Shown here: positions 8,296 to 18,295 of the stretch, one piece after another | How the letters are laid out: each line of letters opens with the position of its first letter | Position numbering within the stretch: position 1 is the stretch's first letter | From: Bacillus sp. CHD6a | Lineage (GTDB): Bacteria > Bacillota > Bacilli > Bacillales > Bacillaceae_I | Direction of reading: 5' to 3' | DNA length: 63,244 nucleotides | Assembly: GCF_001293645.1 (NCBI RefSeq) | Contig: NZ_LBMD01000023.1 | Span: 1-63,244 of the forward strand | Notes under the pieces: generated by a model | Told to the model about the DNA's origin: nothing | Seen by the model: only the letters and a program-made list of their open reading frames with translations | Database searches by the model: none | Position numbers and translations under genes: made by a program

Positions 8296-8435
8296 AATTC
8301 CCTCCCAGAAGTTCGCATACTTAATCTTTTACTTGTACCAATTATTTCAAATCAAAGTTATTAACTCAATACTTATTTCCCAATTAAGTCCAAACAAGTC
8401 AAATAGATTGCTTGTATAAATTACTCCCTATCCAA

Positions 8436-8473
8436 TAACAAAACAGGCTTAATTCGTTATAGAATTAACCCTG
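8436..8473 (-). terminator. Terminator of the Bce-type ABC operon
   Basis: On the minus strand a 12-bp stem (8473-8462 with 8455-8444) and a TTTTGTT run follow the permease stop. Confidence 0.8.
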
Positions 8474-8480
8474 CCATTGC

Positions 8481-10463
8481 TTATATATCTAACTCACGTA
8501 ACATCTTTTTCCTCGAATAAAAGTAATACACCATCTGTATTAATAAGTAAACTCCTGAAATGCTGGCAAAATGAACAAGAAATTGTGGATTCTCCATGAT
8601 TCCACTAACATCCTGTGCAAAGGAAATAACATAAACAAATGCCAAGCTACAACCTAATAGCGGTGCAAAGAAGAATAGCACACTCATTTCCATTGAAACA
8701 AGTTTCTTAATTTCTACTTTAGTTATCCCAATTTTAAATAGCTTTCTATACTTGACCTTCTCCTCTTCCGTGTTTGAGAAAATGTTAAGGTATAATAGGA
8801 TGAAGGCCCCAAAGAAGAAAAGGATGCTGATGAAGGTGGTGACAAAGAACATAGTTCTCGACGAGCTTCTAATGTGATTATAATCTACCACTTTGGATAT
8901 AGGCTTTAGTATCTGTTTTGTTTCTTCCACATCATAAACCTCTCGTACACTTTTCAAAGGCGGGGTTGATTTGTTGATTTCCTTCAACCTGTTTTCCAAG
9001 TCCTCTGAAATTGCTTCAGTTAGTTTCCAGTCGGCAAAGTTTAAAAGATTCATCTTAACTTTATCACCAATAAGATCCTTGCTTAACTGTTGAAACACCG
9101 TATCATTTATTACCAAAATAGAATAAGGTGTATATCGATGAAGGTTTAATTGCTTATCAATAATAGTTTTTTTAAGTGAATATTTAAACCGGTCCTCTCC
9201 ATCTTTAATTTCAAGACCGTTATCATATATACTATCCCCGGAAGTAGCTTTTGGATCCATATTAATCCAATCAATAAACTGCTCCTTATTGAGCGTTTCA
9301 TTGGTTCCCATAATCTTATTAAAATCAGAAACTTGCATAAAGGTATGGTTGTAATAAGCATCATCCATGTAGGGATCATCCTGATAGTAAATGTACATTT
9401 CCACCATGTCATGTTTTTTGACCGGGTTTTCAGGTTCATTCACTATTTCGTACAATTCTTCTTTGGAGAGTTTATTTTTTGTTTCCGTTTCCACATATGC
9501 TATATCATATGGATGATTATCCATCACCTGCTGCTCTCCCATGGAGCTGATAATTAATATGGTCGTGCTAAAAAAGATAGTAACCATGCTCATAATTGTC
9601 ACAAGAAGCATGATGGCTGTTAGTTGTTTGAATTTATATTCCAAACTACTTAAAGTTAAGAGCTCACTGTAATAATAAGGTTTATGCTTCCTTGCTAACT
9701 TCATTAAGAAACTCATTCCTTGAGATAGTGCTACATAAAGACCCATTAGTATGCCTAAGGTACTCATGAGAAGGTAACCACCGGCACCTTGCGACATGGA
9801 TGGCATGGAAAAAGTACAGTAAAGCAACACAGCACTTCCGCTCACCATGAGTATTCCCAGCAAACCGAATACAGGACTCCGATGCTTGATTGTGTCTGCC
9901 ACTCGATCGCTTTTCATAGATTGGGATAATGTCCTTGTAAGTGTCAGATAGAGAGTGATAAGGACAGAAAAAAGAAATATACAAAGGTAGGCAAAGATTG
10001 AATAAAAAAACATTTCTACAGAAAGATTAAATGGGATCTCCCCTAACCCGGCTATGTTTATAAAAAGCAGGAATAGTAACCGAGAAAACACCATCCCAGA
10101 TACAATTCCAGTAACAATGGAAGCAACGGCAATCAAAGCATTTTCCATTAACAGTAGTCTGGTTATATCCCACTTTGACATCCCTAGTGTCATCAGAAGG
10201 CCAAACTCTTTCTTTCGTCTCCTGGTAAAAATACGATGGGCATACGTGATGAAAAATACTGTAAATACTACAAGGCCAACACCTGGTATTATAAGTACAT
10301 CGCCTATACTCTCGCTTTCCTTAACCTTCTCAATCGCTTGATTAAAATAAATCGTGGAATACATAAAAAAGAACAACACCGCAAAGCTGTTACACAGATA
10401 ATAAAATAAGTATTTGCCCCTATTTCCCTTTGCCATTTTCCAAACCAATTGATTAAATGTCAT
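8481..10463 (-). CDS. Bce-type ABC transporter permease (FtsX fold)
   Basis: A 660-residue permease with ten expected membrane helices and one large extracellular domain of about 220 residues between helices seven and eight (after IISSMGEQQ, ending before FFVTTFISI). That layout defines the BceB group, which frees cell-wall precursors from peptide antibiotics such as bacitracin and forms a sensory complex with its histidine kinase. ATG 10463 has GGAGGGAGGAG upstream and overlaps the ATPase gene by 11 bases. Drug specificity cannot be read from sequence. Confidence 0.92.
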   Translation of the reverse strand: MTFNQLVWKMAKGNRGKYLFYYLCNSFAVLFFFMYSTIYFNQAIEKVKESESIGDVLIIPGVGLVVFTVFFITYAHRIFTRRRKKEFGLLMTLGMSKWDITRLLLMENALIAVASIVTGIVSGMVFSRLLFLLFINIAGLGEIPFNLSVEMFFYSIFAYLCIFLFSVLITLYLTLTRTLSQSMKSDRVADTIKHRSPVFGLLGILMVSGSAVLLYCTFSMPSMSQGAGGYLLMSTLGILMGLYVALSQGMSFLMKLARKHKPYYYSELLTLSSLEYKFKQLTAIMLLVTIMSMVTIFFSTTILIISSMGEQQVMDNHPYDIAYVETETKNKLSKEELYEIVNEPENPVKKHDMVEMYIYYQDDPYMDDAYYNHTFMQVSDFNKIMGTNETLNKEQFIDWINMDPKATSGDSIYDNGLEIKDGEDRFKYSLKKTIIDKQLNLHRYTPYSILVINDTVFQQLSKDLIGDKVKMNLLNFADWKLTEAISEDLENRLKEINKSTPPLKSVREVYDVEETKQILKPISKVVDYNHIRSSSRTMFFVTTFISILFFFGAFILLYLNIFSNTEEEKVKYRKLFKIGITKVEIKKLVSMEMSVLFFFAPLLGCSLAFVYVISFAQDVSGIMENPQFLVHFASISGVYLLIQMVYYFYSRKKMLRELDI

Positions 10464-11220
10464 GGCTCCTCCCTCCCAAGACGGCAAGATTGTCCATTAT
10501 TTGGTTTAAAAATTCTTTTCTGTTCCCTTTTCTTACTATATAGGAATCTATTTTTCCGTCTTTAATAAAGACAACCTTGCGGCAATAGCTTGCAGCGAAT
10601 ACATCATGCGTTACCACCACTACTGTCGTATTTAGCTCAGCAACAATTTTTTCAAAGCACTCCATAATAACCGTGGAAGATTTGGAATCCAAATTACCGG
10701 TGGGTTCGTCTGCGAAAATAATGGTTGGATCATTCACTAATGCACGGCTGACTGCAGTCCTTTGCTGCTGCCCACCTGAAATAGTAAAGGGATATTTGTT
10801 TAGAATCTCTTTAATGCCAAACAGCTCAGACAATCCCTTAACCTTTTCCTCCATTTCCCCTACTGATTTCTTTTCCAACACCATCGGCACAAGCATGTTT
10901 TCCTTTACTGTCAGACTATCTAGCAAATTGAATTCTTGGAAAACAAAGCCGAGTTGTTTTCTTCTGAAAAGGGCTAACTCCCCCTCATTCATTTCACCAA
11001 GTTCTTTTCCTGCAATATGTACCTCTCCGGATGTAGGGGTGTCAATTCCACTCATCATATGAAGCAATGTTGTTTTCCCGCTTCCGGACGGCCCCATGAT
11101 GGCGATGAATTCCCCTTTTTTTATAGTAAGATTGACGCCATCAACGGCAGTTGTTGCTCCTTCCGCACCGGCATCCCCATATATTTTAACTAATTTACTG
11201 GCTTCTAAAATTGTTTCCAC
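10453..11220 (-). CDS. Bce-type ABC transporter ATPase
   Basis: A 255-residue nucleotide-binding subunit. Walker A is GPSGSGKTT near residue 43, the signature is ISGGQQQR near 148, and Walker B is IIFADEPTGNLDS. It energises the adjacent permease. The start codon is GTG at 11220 with GAGGAGG ten bases upstream. A 106-base gap to the histidine kinase stop probably holds the promoter that the cognate response regulator controls; I did not find a convincing BceR inverted repeat there. Confidence 0.93.
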   Translation of the reverse strand: METILEASKLVKIYGDAGAEGATTAVDGVNLTIKKGEFIAIMGPSGSGKTTLLHMMSGIDTPTSGEVHIAGKELGEMNEGELALFRRKQLGFVFQEFNLLDSLTVKENMLVPMVLEKKSVGEMEEKVKGLSELFGIKEILNKYPFTISGGQQQRTAVSRALVNDPTIIFADEPTGNLDSKSSTVIMECFEKIVAELNTTVVVVTHDVFAASYCRKVVFIKDGKIDSYIVRKGNRKEFLNQIMDNLAVLGGRSHDI

Positions 11221-11326
11221 TATAAAAAATCCTCCTCAAGTAAATTGGGATGTAAGCTAATACCATCTATATCTTAATTTTAATGAGTAGCCGATACATC
11301 TGCCTTAGAACAATATGAAAAATACC

Positions 11327-12328
11327 TTACACTTTTGTAAGGTATCGAATCGTTACGGTTGTTCCTTTTGACACTTCAGATTCTATTGTAAGTCGGTGGT
11401 TCAGCCGGTCTGCTATTCTTTTGCAAAGGTAAAGCCCTATACCCGATGAGTTCTGATATTCCCGTCCGTTTTCCCCTGTGAAAAATGCTTCAAACACCCT
11501 TTCCAAATCGTATGGAGGGATCCCAACCCCTTCATCTTTAATAGAAAGAAGGGTAACCTCTTCTTCTTGTTTTACATAAAATATTATCTTTTTACTTCCT
11601 TCTTCTCCACCAGAATATTTAATGGCATTGGAAATGATTTGATCAAGCATGGCTTCGTTCCATTTTTGATCGGTAATAATGAAAGCAGCTTCTTTCTTAC
11701 TATCCAGAACTGGGAAAGCAGATTGATAGATAAACTCACTTTTTCGGTTATTGATCAACTTTCGCAATGATGAGAGAAGGTCAGTAGATTTTATGTCCAA
11801 ATCATTCTCAAAGCTGTCCATTCGAATCATGGTCAATCCTTGTTCAATGGCTGAATGTAGTCGTTTATTTTCATGGTGTAACTTTTGGAAGACTTCTCGT
11901 TCCCCTTGTAACTTCTTCTCATTCTGTATAATTAAATCCATGACTGATACTGGAGTTTTGAGGTGGTGCATCCAGTGGGATAAGAAATACAACCTTTCTT
12001 TATTTTTTTCGTTCTGTTCATTTTTAACCCTGGAATGTTCATGAGATAGTTTCTTAATCCACTTATAAAATGCCCTTTGTTCTTCTGTGTATATATTGAA
12101 TTCAGCTTGCTGATACTCTATCGCTCTATTTACCTGGTAATAGCAATATCCGTCAATGAGGAGGTAAACAAGCAGAAGAAAAAAACCTATGGATAAAGGA
12201 TATAGTATCTCCGTATTGGCAGACTCACTCAGGTGAAAAAAACTGATGACAGAACCCATATTAAATAGATAGAACGAAATGAGTAGACCCCTATCTTTAA
12301 GAAACCTTTTTAGTATTCTCTTACTCAT
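11327..12328 (-). CDS. Intramembrane-sensing histidine kinase (BceS-like)
   Basis: A 333-residue kinase with just two N-terminal helices (about 14-33 and 39-58) and almost no extracellular loop, the mark of kinases that sense through a Bce transporter. The H-box is LSHWMHHLKTPVS, with an N-box near DQIISNAIKYSG, a G1 box DEGVGIPPYDLERVFEAFF and a G2 box SSGIGLYLC. It overlaps the response regulator gene by eight bases, so the two are translated together. It should respond to flux through the downstream ABC transporter. Confidence 0.92.
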   Translation of the reverse strand: MSKRILKRFLKDRGLLISFYLFNMGSVISFFHLSESANTEILYPLSIGFFLLLVYLLIDGYCYYQVNRAIEYQQAEFNIYTEEQRAFYKWIKKLSHEHSRVKNEQNEKNKERLYFLSHWMHHLKTPVSVMDLIIQNEKKLQGEREVFQKLHHENKRLHSAIEQGLTMIRMDSFENDLDIKSTDLLSSLRKLINNRKSEFIYQSAFPVLDSKKEAAFIITDQKWNEAMLDQIISNAIKYSGGEEGSKKIIFYVKQEEEVTLLSIKDEGVGIPPYDLERVFEAFFTGENGREYQNSSGIGLYLCKRIADRLNHRLTIESEVSKGTTVTIRYLTKV

Positions 12329-13028
12329 TTTTTTTGCCTATTTGGGACGACACATTCAGGATATAGCCCACGCCTCTTTTACTTGCAATGACATTGGGTA
12401 GTCCAATAGATGATAGTTTTTGTTTGATTCGCGTCATATTAACTGTCAACGTATTATCATCAACAAAAGTTAACGAGTCCCACACAGCTTCTATCAGTGT
12501 TTCTCTAGAAATATAGGTATTGCGCTGTTCTATTAATTTTTTCAACAATATGTATTCATTTTTACTCAACTCTTGTTTATTCCCTTCATAATGAACTGCA
12601 AGCGTTTGACTATCCAGTTTCAAGCCAGCTATAGTTAATTCACCTGTATCTGTTACTGCGTATTCTCCGTACACCCGTCTTATCGTCGCCTTTACTTTTG
12701 TATATAGTAATTCGAATGTAAATGGCTTAGTTATGTAGTCATCCGCTCCTAGTTCCATCGCCAAAATTTGGTCCATCTCGGTACTTCTTGCAGAAATGAT
12801 GATAATAGGGACAGTCGATTCCTGACGGATGCTTCTGCATAAAAAATAGCCGTCATAATATGGTAGATTTATATCTAATAAAACCAGGTCAGGCTGAACT
12901 TCGGTGAAACTCTCCATAATATGCTGGAGGTCTATAGGCTTATGTATATTGTAGCCATACCTCTCCAGATGGCTTCCTATAAGCTCACTTAATTGCCTAT
13001 CGTCTTCAATAAGCATGATCTTATGCAT
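12321..13028 (-). CDS. OmpR-family response regulator (BceR-like)
   Basis: A 235-residue regulator. The receiver domain has the acid pocket EDD at 8-10, phospho-acceptor Asp52 in LLDINLPYYDG and Lys in ITKPF near 101. A winged-helix DNA-binding domain covers about 130-228. It heads the four-gene module regulator, kinase, ATPase, permease. AAAAGGGG precedes ATG 13028. It likely activates the ABC genes just downstream upon peptide stress. Confidence 0.93.
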   Translation of the reverse strand: MHKIMLIEDDRQLSELIGSHLERYGYNIHKPIDLQHIMESFTEVQPDLVLLDINLPYYDGYFLCRSIRQESTVPIIIISARSTEMDQILAMELGADDYITKPFTFELLYTKVKATIRRVYGEYAVTDTGELTIAGLKLDSQTLAVHYEGNKQELSKNEYILLKKLIEQRNTYISRETLIEAVWDSLTFVDDNTLTVNMTRIKQKLSSIGLPNVIASKRGVGYILNVSSQIGKKNE

Positions 13029-13264
13029 ATTTCAAAATCCCCTTTTATTTTGATGTAACTGTTTTATGTATATTTTACCATATAGGTGCTTGAGGCTCTT
13101 ATTTAACTTATGATAGTAAATCTACAAATCTTTTCCATTGGGAAACTAGATGTTTTTTTCTGCTATTATATCAGTCTTTTGTTCTGAATTTTCCCAATAT
13201 TAATTCTTCCTTTATTGTGTTAAATTATTCTTGTGTTACCAATTGAGAGGAGATGAGCATTAGG

Positions 13265-15196
13265 ATGAAGAAAAAGGGTCAATCGAAGAAAGTGTTTTTA
13301 TCCGTTTTATCAGCTGCAACCATTCTATCAACTGTTGCACTAAGCAGTCCATCAACTGGGGGAGCAAGCAACTTTGAACTAGATTTCAAAGGAGTTAGCC
13401 AGATTACAGAGAAGCAAGCAGTTTCTAAAAACGGAAAGATTGGTGAAGCTTCTTTTCTAGCAGATACAGAAAATGTGAAAATTCCAAAAGGCTTGCAAAA
13501 GAAGTTAAAGGAAGTCCCAAAAGACAATAGCCTTTACATTGTGCAGTTTGATGGTCCTATTTTAGAAGAAACGAAAAAAGAACTGGAGTCTACTGGTGCA
13601 ACTATTGTAGATTACATACCAGACTATGCATACATTGTGGAATACAAAGGGGATGTTGTAAAAGCGACTAACGGCATTGCTCATCTAGAGTCAGTAGAGC
13701 CGTACTTGCCTCTTTATAAGATTGACCCACTGTTGTTTACTAAAGGTGCCTCTGCTTTAGTAAAGGCTATCGCACTTGACGCTAAACAAAACAATAAAGA
13801 AATGAACTTCAAAGGTATTGGGGATGTTATCGAATATGCTACAAACAATAACGTACTCTATATTTCCCCAAGACCTGAATACACCGTGTTGAATGATGTC
13901 GCGAGAGGGATTGTTAAAGCGGATGTTGCCCAGAGCAGCTATGGTTTATATGGGCAAGGTCAAACAGTTGCCGTTGCAGATACAGGACTTGATACTGGCC
14001 GTAACGACAGCTCCATGCACGAAGCTTTCCGCGGTAAAATAACTGCATTATATGCCCTAGGAAGAACAAATAATTCCAACGATACTAATGGTCACGGTAC
14101 TCACGTAGCGGGATCTGTTCTTGGAAATGGGACAAGCAATAAAGGAATGGCACCACAAGCGAACTTAGTATTTCAATCTATTATGGATAGCAGCGGCGGA
14201 TTGGGAGGCCTTCCAGCTAACCTGAGTACATTGTTCAGCCAAGCGTACAGTGCTGGAGCAAGGATTCATACGAACTCATGGGGTGCTGCCGTAAACGGTG
14301 CTTACACGACCGATTCTAGAAACGTGGATGATTATGTTCGTAATAATGATATGGCGGTTCTTTTCGCAGCTGGGAATGAAGGGCCAGGCAGCAGTACTAT
14401 TAATGCACCAGGTACCGCGAAAAACGCCATTACTGTCGGAGCAACAGAAAACTTGCGTCCAAGCTTTGGATCTTATGCGGACAATATCAATCATGTTGCA
14501 CAGTTCTCCTCTCGTGGTCCAACTCGTGATGGTCGTATCAAGCCAGACGTAATGGCACCGGGAACATATATTTTATCAGCACGTTCTTCCCTTGCTCCGG
14601 ATTCTTCTTTCTGGGCAAATCATGACAGCAAATATGCGTACATGGGCGGAACTTCCATGGCAACACCAATTGTTGCCGGAAACGTAGCACAATTACGAGA
14701 GCATTTTATCAAAAACAGAGGCATCACACCTAAGCCATCCCTATTGAAGGCAGCTTTGATTGCTGGTGCAACGGATGTGGGTCTTGGCTTCCCGAACAAC
14801 AACCAAGGTTGGGGACGTGTAACATTAGATAAGTCTTTAAACACAACATTTGTGAACGAGACAACCTCTCTGTCCACAAGCCAAAAGGCAACTTATTCCT
14901 TTACAGCAACTGCAGGTAAGCCACTTAAAATTTCTCTAGTTTGGTCCGATGCTCCTGCAAGCACATCCGCTTCTATCACGCTGGTGAATGACCTTGACTT
15001 GGTAATCACTGCTCCAAATGGAACGCAGTATGTCGGAAACGACTTTACGGCTCCTTACAATAACAATTGGGACGGCCGTAATAACGTAGAGAATGTGTTT
15101 ATTAATGCACCACAAAGTGGGACATATACGATTGAGATTCAGGCATATAATGTTCCTCAAGGTCCACAAGCGTTTTCATTGGCGATTGTAAACTAA
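13265..15196 (+). CDS. Secreted subtilisin-like alkaline protease, KP-43 type
   Basis: A 643-residue preproprotein: signal peptide (about 1-30), a propeptide of roughly 180 residues, and a mature enzyme predicted to start at NDVARG (residue 210). The catalytic triad is visible as Asp in VADTGLD (mature 30), His in NGHGTHVAG and Ser in GGTSMATP. After the catalytic domain comes a C-terminal beta-barrel of about 120 residues. From memory the mature part is very close to the oxidation-stable alkaline protease KP-43. ATG 13265 is favoured over 13253, which abuts the ribosome binding site. It degrades external protein. Divergent from the Bce regulator. Confidence 0.93.
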   Translation: MKKKGQSKKVFLSVLSAATILSTVALSSPSTGGASNFELDFKGVSQITEKQAVSKNGKIGEASFLADTENVKIPKGLQKKLKEVPKDNSLYIVQFDGPILEETKKELESTGATIVDYIPDYAYIVEYKGDVVKATNGIAHLESVEPYLPLYKIDPLLFTKGASALVKAIALDAKQNNKEMNFKGIGDVIEYATNNNVLYISPRPEYTVLNDVARGIVKADVAQSSYGLYGQGQTVAVADTGLDTGRNDSSMHEAFRGKITALYALGRTNNSNDTNGHGTHVAGSVLGNGTSNKGMAPQANLVFQSIMDSSGGLGGLPANLSTLFSQAYSAGARIHTNSWGAAVNGAYTTDSRNVDDYVRNNDMAVLFAAGNEGPGSSTINAPGTAKNAITVGATENLRPSFGSYADNINHVAQFSSRGPTRDGRIKPDVMAPGTYILSARSSLAPDSSFWANHDSKYAYMGGTSMATPIVAGNVAQLREHFIKNRGITPKPSLLKAALIAGATDVGLGFPNNNQGWGRVTLDKSLNTTFVNETTSLSTSQKATYSFTATAGKPLKISLVWSDAPASTSASITLVNDLDLVITAPNGTQYVGNDFTAPYNNNWDGRNNVENVFINAPQSGTYTIEIQAYNVPQGPQAFSLAIVN

Positions 15197-15213
15197 ATTT
15201 GATTTTTGGATAG

Positions 15214-15260
15214 ACCACTGTGATCGAGAGTTTGAGGACTTTCGGTCGCGGTGGTTTTTT
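15214..15260 (+). terminator. Terminator of the protease gene
   Basis: A long interrupted stem (arms ACCACTG and CGGTGGT, with inner pairing) and a T6 run end the protease transcript. Confidence 0.8.
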
Positions 15261-15382
15261 GGTTTCTTCAGGTTAGGTTGCGTTGACTGAATGATGTGGA
15301 TGCTGTTTGAATTGGGTTGGATTGTTCCAATGTGCCATGAAAGTGTCCCCTATTACAGGCGTATAAGCTCAATCATGGTAAA

Positions 15383-15590
15383 TGTCCGAAGTTTTTGTGA
15401 AGTTGACCGAATATTTCGCATTCTTGACCGAAGTTTCTCCAAAGTTGACCGAAGTTTTTGAATTTTTGTCCGAACCAAAAATCTAAATGTCCAAACTTCG
15501 CTTAAAAGTGACCGAACACCGCCAGTACATGTCCGAACCCACCACTATTTCATCGTTGAAATGTCCGAACAGCTCTGTTATTTGACCGAA
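15383..15590. repeat. Array of TG(T/A)CCGAA motifs every 21 bp
   Basis: Ten copies of the 8-mer TG(T/A)CCGAA (one reads TGTCCAAA) start at 15383, 15404, 15425, 15446, 15467, 15488, 15509, 15530, 15562 and 15583. Spacing is exactly 21 bp except one 32-bp step, which equals 21 plus one helical turn. Bases between motifs vary freely. The array fills the gap between the convergent protease and small lipoprotein genes. A 75-codon frame on the minus strand here has no ribosome binding site and I treat it as chance. Confidence 0.88.
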
Positions 15591-15750
15591 CCATTTTGAA
15601 ACACATGAAAAAGCACGTTTTTGAACACTATTCGGTATCTTTTTTCCAATTTTTCTATCCAAATCACCATCAAATAATTTAAAAACACCCAGAAGCAGAA
15701 CGACTCTCATTAATAGAGTCGCTACTCCCAGATACTATCATTCACTGAAC

Positions 15751-15897
15751 CTATTCTTCGTTTGTTTCCCCAGTATTCGTTTCATTTTGTTCCATGTTCG
15801 TTTCGTTGTTGTTCATTTCTTCATTCTCTGCAGCGCATCCAGTGGCAAGAGCTAATAATAATACGGAAGATGATAAAGCCTGTAACATTTTTTTCAT
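15751..15897 (-). CDS. Small lipoprotein, Asn/Glu-rich
   Basis: A 48-residue protein with a lipoprotein signal peptide: MKK start, hydrophobic core, then the lipobox LATGC with the modified Cys at 21. The mature part is only about 28 residues of Asn, Glu and Thr with repeats of the form NET. AAGGAGG precedes the ATG by nine bases. It would be a surface-anchored peptide of unknown role. A hairpin lies downstream at 15702-15727, but without a close T run. Confidence 0.75.
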   Translation of the reverse strand: MKKMLQALSSSVLLLALATGCAAENEEMNNNETNMEQNETNTGETNEE

Positions 15898-16039
15898 GAT
15901 TGAACTTCCTCCTTGAGCTATGCTTGTTTTAGTGGACTACAAGGGTAATCATACAAGAAATCCGAACAAAAAGAAGCTATTTTACCAATAATTCACATCA
16001 ATTAAACAATGTTTACGTACGCTTTACATCCCCTAAATA

Positions 16040-17971
16040 TCAGTCGTCTGACTCCTCTAAGATAACCTCATCTATATGGCGTTTCTTCATTTTATTACGA
16101 AGCTTACGGTTTTCTTTTGATTCAAAGACGATATCCATATCATAGTCTTCCGTATATAAATCTTCCGCTTTAATGTAGAGGGAAAGTCGCTTATGGTTAT
16201 ATGTTTCCAGACGTCCTTTTACCATCACTTGCACATCTCCCTTTTCATTAGCAGCATTATAAACGATACCAAACTCATTGATTGAAGGAATCTTAACATT
16301 GTCCCCCTTCTTAAAAATAATATCTTGTTTTGCTTTTTCTCGTTCTGGATGTTTCATTTTTCTCACATACTTCTGATTCATCGCTAGTTGTCTGTCGAGC
16401 TCATGCCTTGGTTTATCCGATTTATCTGTGTAATCTTTTGTTTCTTTATAGGTAATTTCATGTGCCCGTTCGATTAACTTAGGATGCATGCCAAGGCGTA
16501 AAGCAATAGCAAAGGCTTGACTATCTCCACCTTTTCCGACAATAAGACGATAAGTCGGCTTAAGGGTATCCACATTGAATTCCATGGAGCCATTACAGAA
16601 GCCTTCCTGATCATTGGCAAATTCCTTAATTTCACTATAGTGGGTGGTGGCCAACATCGTTGTTCCTTTATTATATAGCTCTTCTAAAATAGAAGTTGCA
16701 AGTCCCATCCCTTCTGCCGGGTCTGTTCCTGAACCAAGTTCGTCTAACAGCACCAATGTCTGCGGTGTAGACTCAGCTAAAATTCCAATAATGTTTTTCA
16801 CTCTAGATGAAAAAGTACTTAAAGACTGTTCAATACTTTGTCCGTCTCCTATATCAACCAAAACCTTATGGAAGATTGCTATTTCGCTGCCTTTTTCAGC
16901 AGGAATGTGCATGCCACATTGGGCCATCAGCGTTAGAAGTCCAACCGTTTTAATCGTGACTGTTTTTCCTCCGGTATTAGGACCTGTAATGACAAGCGCA
17001 TCGTAATCTTCACCGATAACCAAATTTAAAGGCACTGCATTTTTTCCAAGTAACGGATGTCTAGCACCTTCCAATCGTATTACATGGTGTTCATTTATCT
17101 GCGGTGCTGTGCCATTTAATAATAAGCTGTGCTTTGCCTTGGCAAAAATCACATCATAGCTGACCATCAAATCCATCGCCAATTTGATTTCTTTTTCATG
17201 CTCCTGGACTAAACCAGTAAGAGTAAACAGTATTTGCTCCTCCTCTGCTTCCTCTTGAAACTTCAACATACTGATGGAGTCCTGAATAATGCTGATTTCT
17301 TCTGGCTCCATGTACACAGTGGATCCGGAAGCAGAAACATCCAGAACCGAACCCTTAATATTATTTTTGTATTCTTTTTTGACTGGAATGACATATCTAC
17401 CGTTTCTGGTACTAACAAGGTTTTCCTGAAGATACTTACTGTACTTTGTCGATTTTACTAGCTGCTCGATACGATTCTTGATGCGCTCCTCCAAGGTAGA
17501 TATCTGCTTTCTTACTTTTAGCAGTTCCTTGCTTGCGTAATCGTCCACCCTTCCATTTCTTATGCAACGGATTATTTCTTCCATTACATGTGAAAGCTCC
17601 GATACAGAGTAAATATAGCTGGTGATGACTGGTGCTACGTACTCCTTGTCTTTCATAAAACGTTTGAGCTTTTCAATGGTATCTAGAAAATCATGTAGTT
17701 CAATCAGCTGGTCTGGTCTGAATGCAATTCCCTTGTGAAGATTTTTCAGGATATAGTCAATGCCTTGCAGGCCGTGAATTGGTACGCTTGAACTAATGGC
17801 AAGTATCTTTATTCCTTCTGTCACTTCGTGTAACCATGCTTCAATCTGTCTTTTATTAATGGATGGTTCTAATGCCATGACAGCGTTTTTCCCTGGCTCT
17901 GATATTGCAAAAGATGCGACGTCTTTCTTTAAATCTGTAAATTGTAAAGCCTGCATTGTTTCGTTGTTCAC
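16040..17971 (-). CDS. MutS2 paralog lacking the Smr domain
   Basis: A 643-residue member of the MutS2 family; B. subtilis MutS2 has 785. The core/lever helices cover about 1-300, Walker A GPNTGGKT is at 330-337, and Walker B in LVLLDELGSGTDP at 406-418 is followed by TTHYSEIKEF. The coiled-coil insert after the ATPase is only about 35 residues. An SH3/KOW-like domain spans 552-600. The C-terminal Smr nuclease domain is absent and replaced by a charged tail. Published work shows B. subtilis MutS2 can split collided ribosomes through its ATPase. GTG start 17971 with AGGAGG eight bases upstream. Preceded by a leader-peptide attenuator (18072-18380), so I infer an inducible ribosome-rescue or resistance role. 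Confidence 0.9.
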   Translation of the reverse strand: MNNETMQALQFTDLKKDVASFAISEPGKNAVMALEPSINKRQIEAWLHEVTEGIKILAISSSVPIHGLQGIDYILKNLHKGIAFRPDQLIELHDFLDTIEKLKRFMKDKEYVAPVITSYIYSVSELSHVMEEIIRCIRNGRVDDYASKELLKVRKQISTLEERIKNRIEQLVKSTKYSKYLQENLVSTRNGRYVIPVKKEYKNNIKGSVLDVSASGSTVYMEPEEISIIQDSISMLKFQEEAEEEQILFTLTGLVQEHEKEIKLAMDLMVSYDVIFAKAKHSLLLNGTAPQINEHHVIRLEGARHPLLGKNAVPLNLVIGEDYDALVITGPNTGGKTVTIKTVGLLTLMAQCGMHIPAEKGSEIAIFHKVLVDIGDGQSIEQSLSTFSSRVKNIIGILAESTPQTLVLLDELGSGTDPAEGMGLATSILEELYNKGTTMLATTHYSEIKEFANDQEGFCNGSMEFNVDTLKPTYRLIVGKGGDSQAFAIALRLGMHPKLIERAHEITYKETKDYTDKSDKPRHELDRQLAMNQKYVRKMKHPEREKAKQDIIFKKGDNVKIPSINEFGIVYNAANEKGDVQVMVKGRLETYNHKRLSLYIKAEDLYTEDYDMDIVFESKENRKLRNKMKKRHIDEVILEESDD

Positions 17972-18071
17972 TGTATTTTCCTCCTAGTAATTAGTAAGCA
18001 GTTTATTGAATGCAGTCACTAAAACCGTGCGAGGAAATGTTAAGAGCAGGGTGAAAAAAATTTAAGCATAT

Positions 18072-18107
18072 AAAAAAACACAAAGAACAACACTCGTCCT
18101 TTGCGTT
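18072..18107 (-). terminator. Attenuator terminator before mutS2-like gene
   Basis: Minus-strand stem of 12 pairs (18107-18096 with 18088-18077, including G-U pairs) with a seven-base loop and a run of seven Ts. It lies 100 bases upstream of the MutS2-like start codon, with no gene ending before it other than the 7-codon leader, so it must act inside this transcription unit. Confidence 0.85.
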
Positions 18108-18295
18108 TTGAATGGTAGTTTTAAAATGTAAATGCACGATAAGTAGAAAAATACCTATACTCATGCTGTAACTATCATTTTATGGAGCAGGCGCAAACCC
18201 GTGTTCTTAACATTCCGCTATGAGAAAAAAAGCATAGTCAAACAGAGCTCGACATTATCGAACTTTTTCCTCATATCGCACGTATTTGATTACGT

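Noticed and set aside
15483-15710. 75-codon minus-strand ORF
   Set aside because: It runs through the phased motif array, has no ribosome binding site and no protein-like composition.
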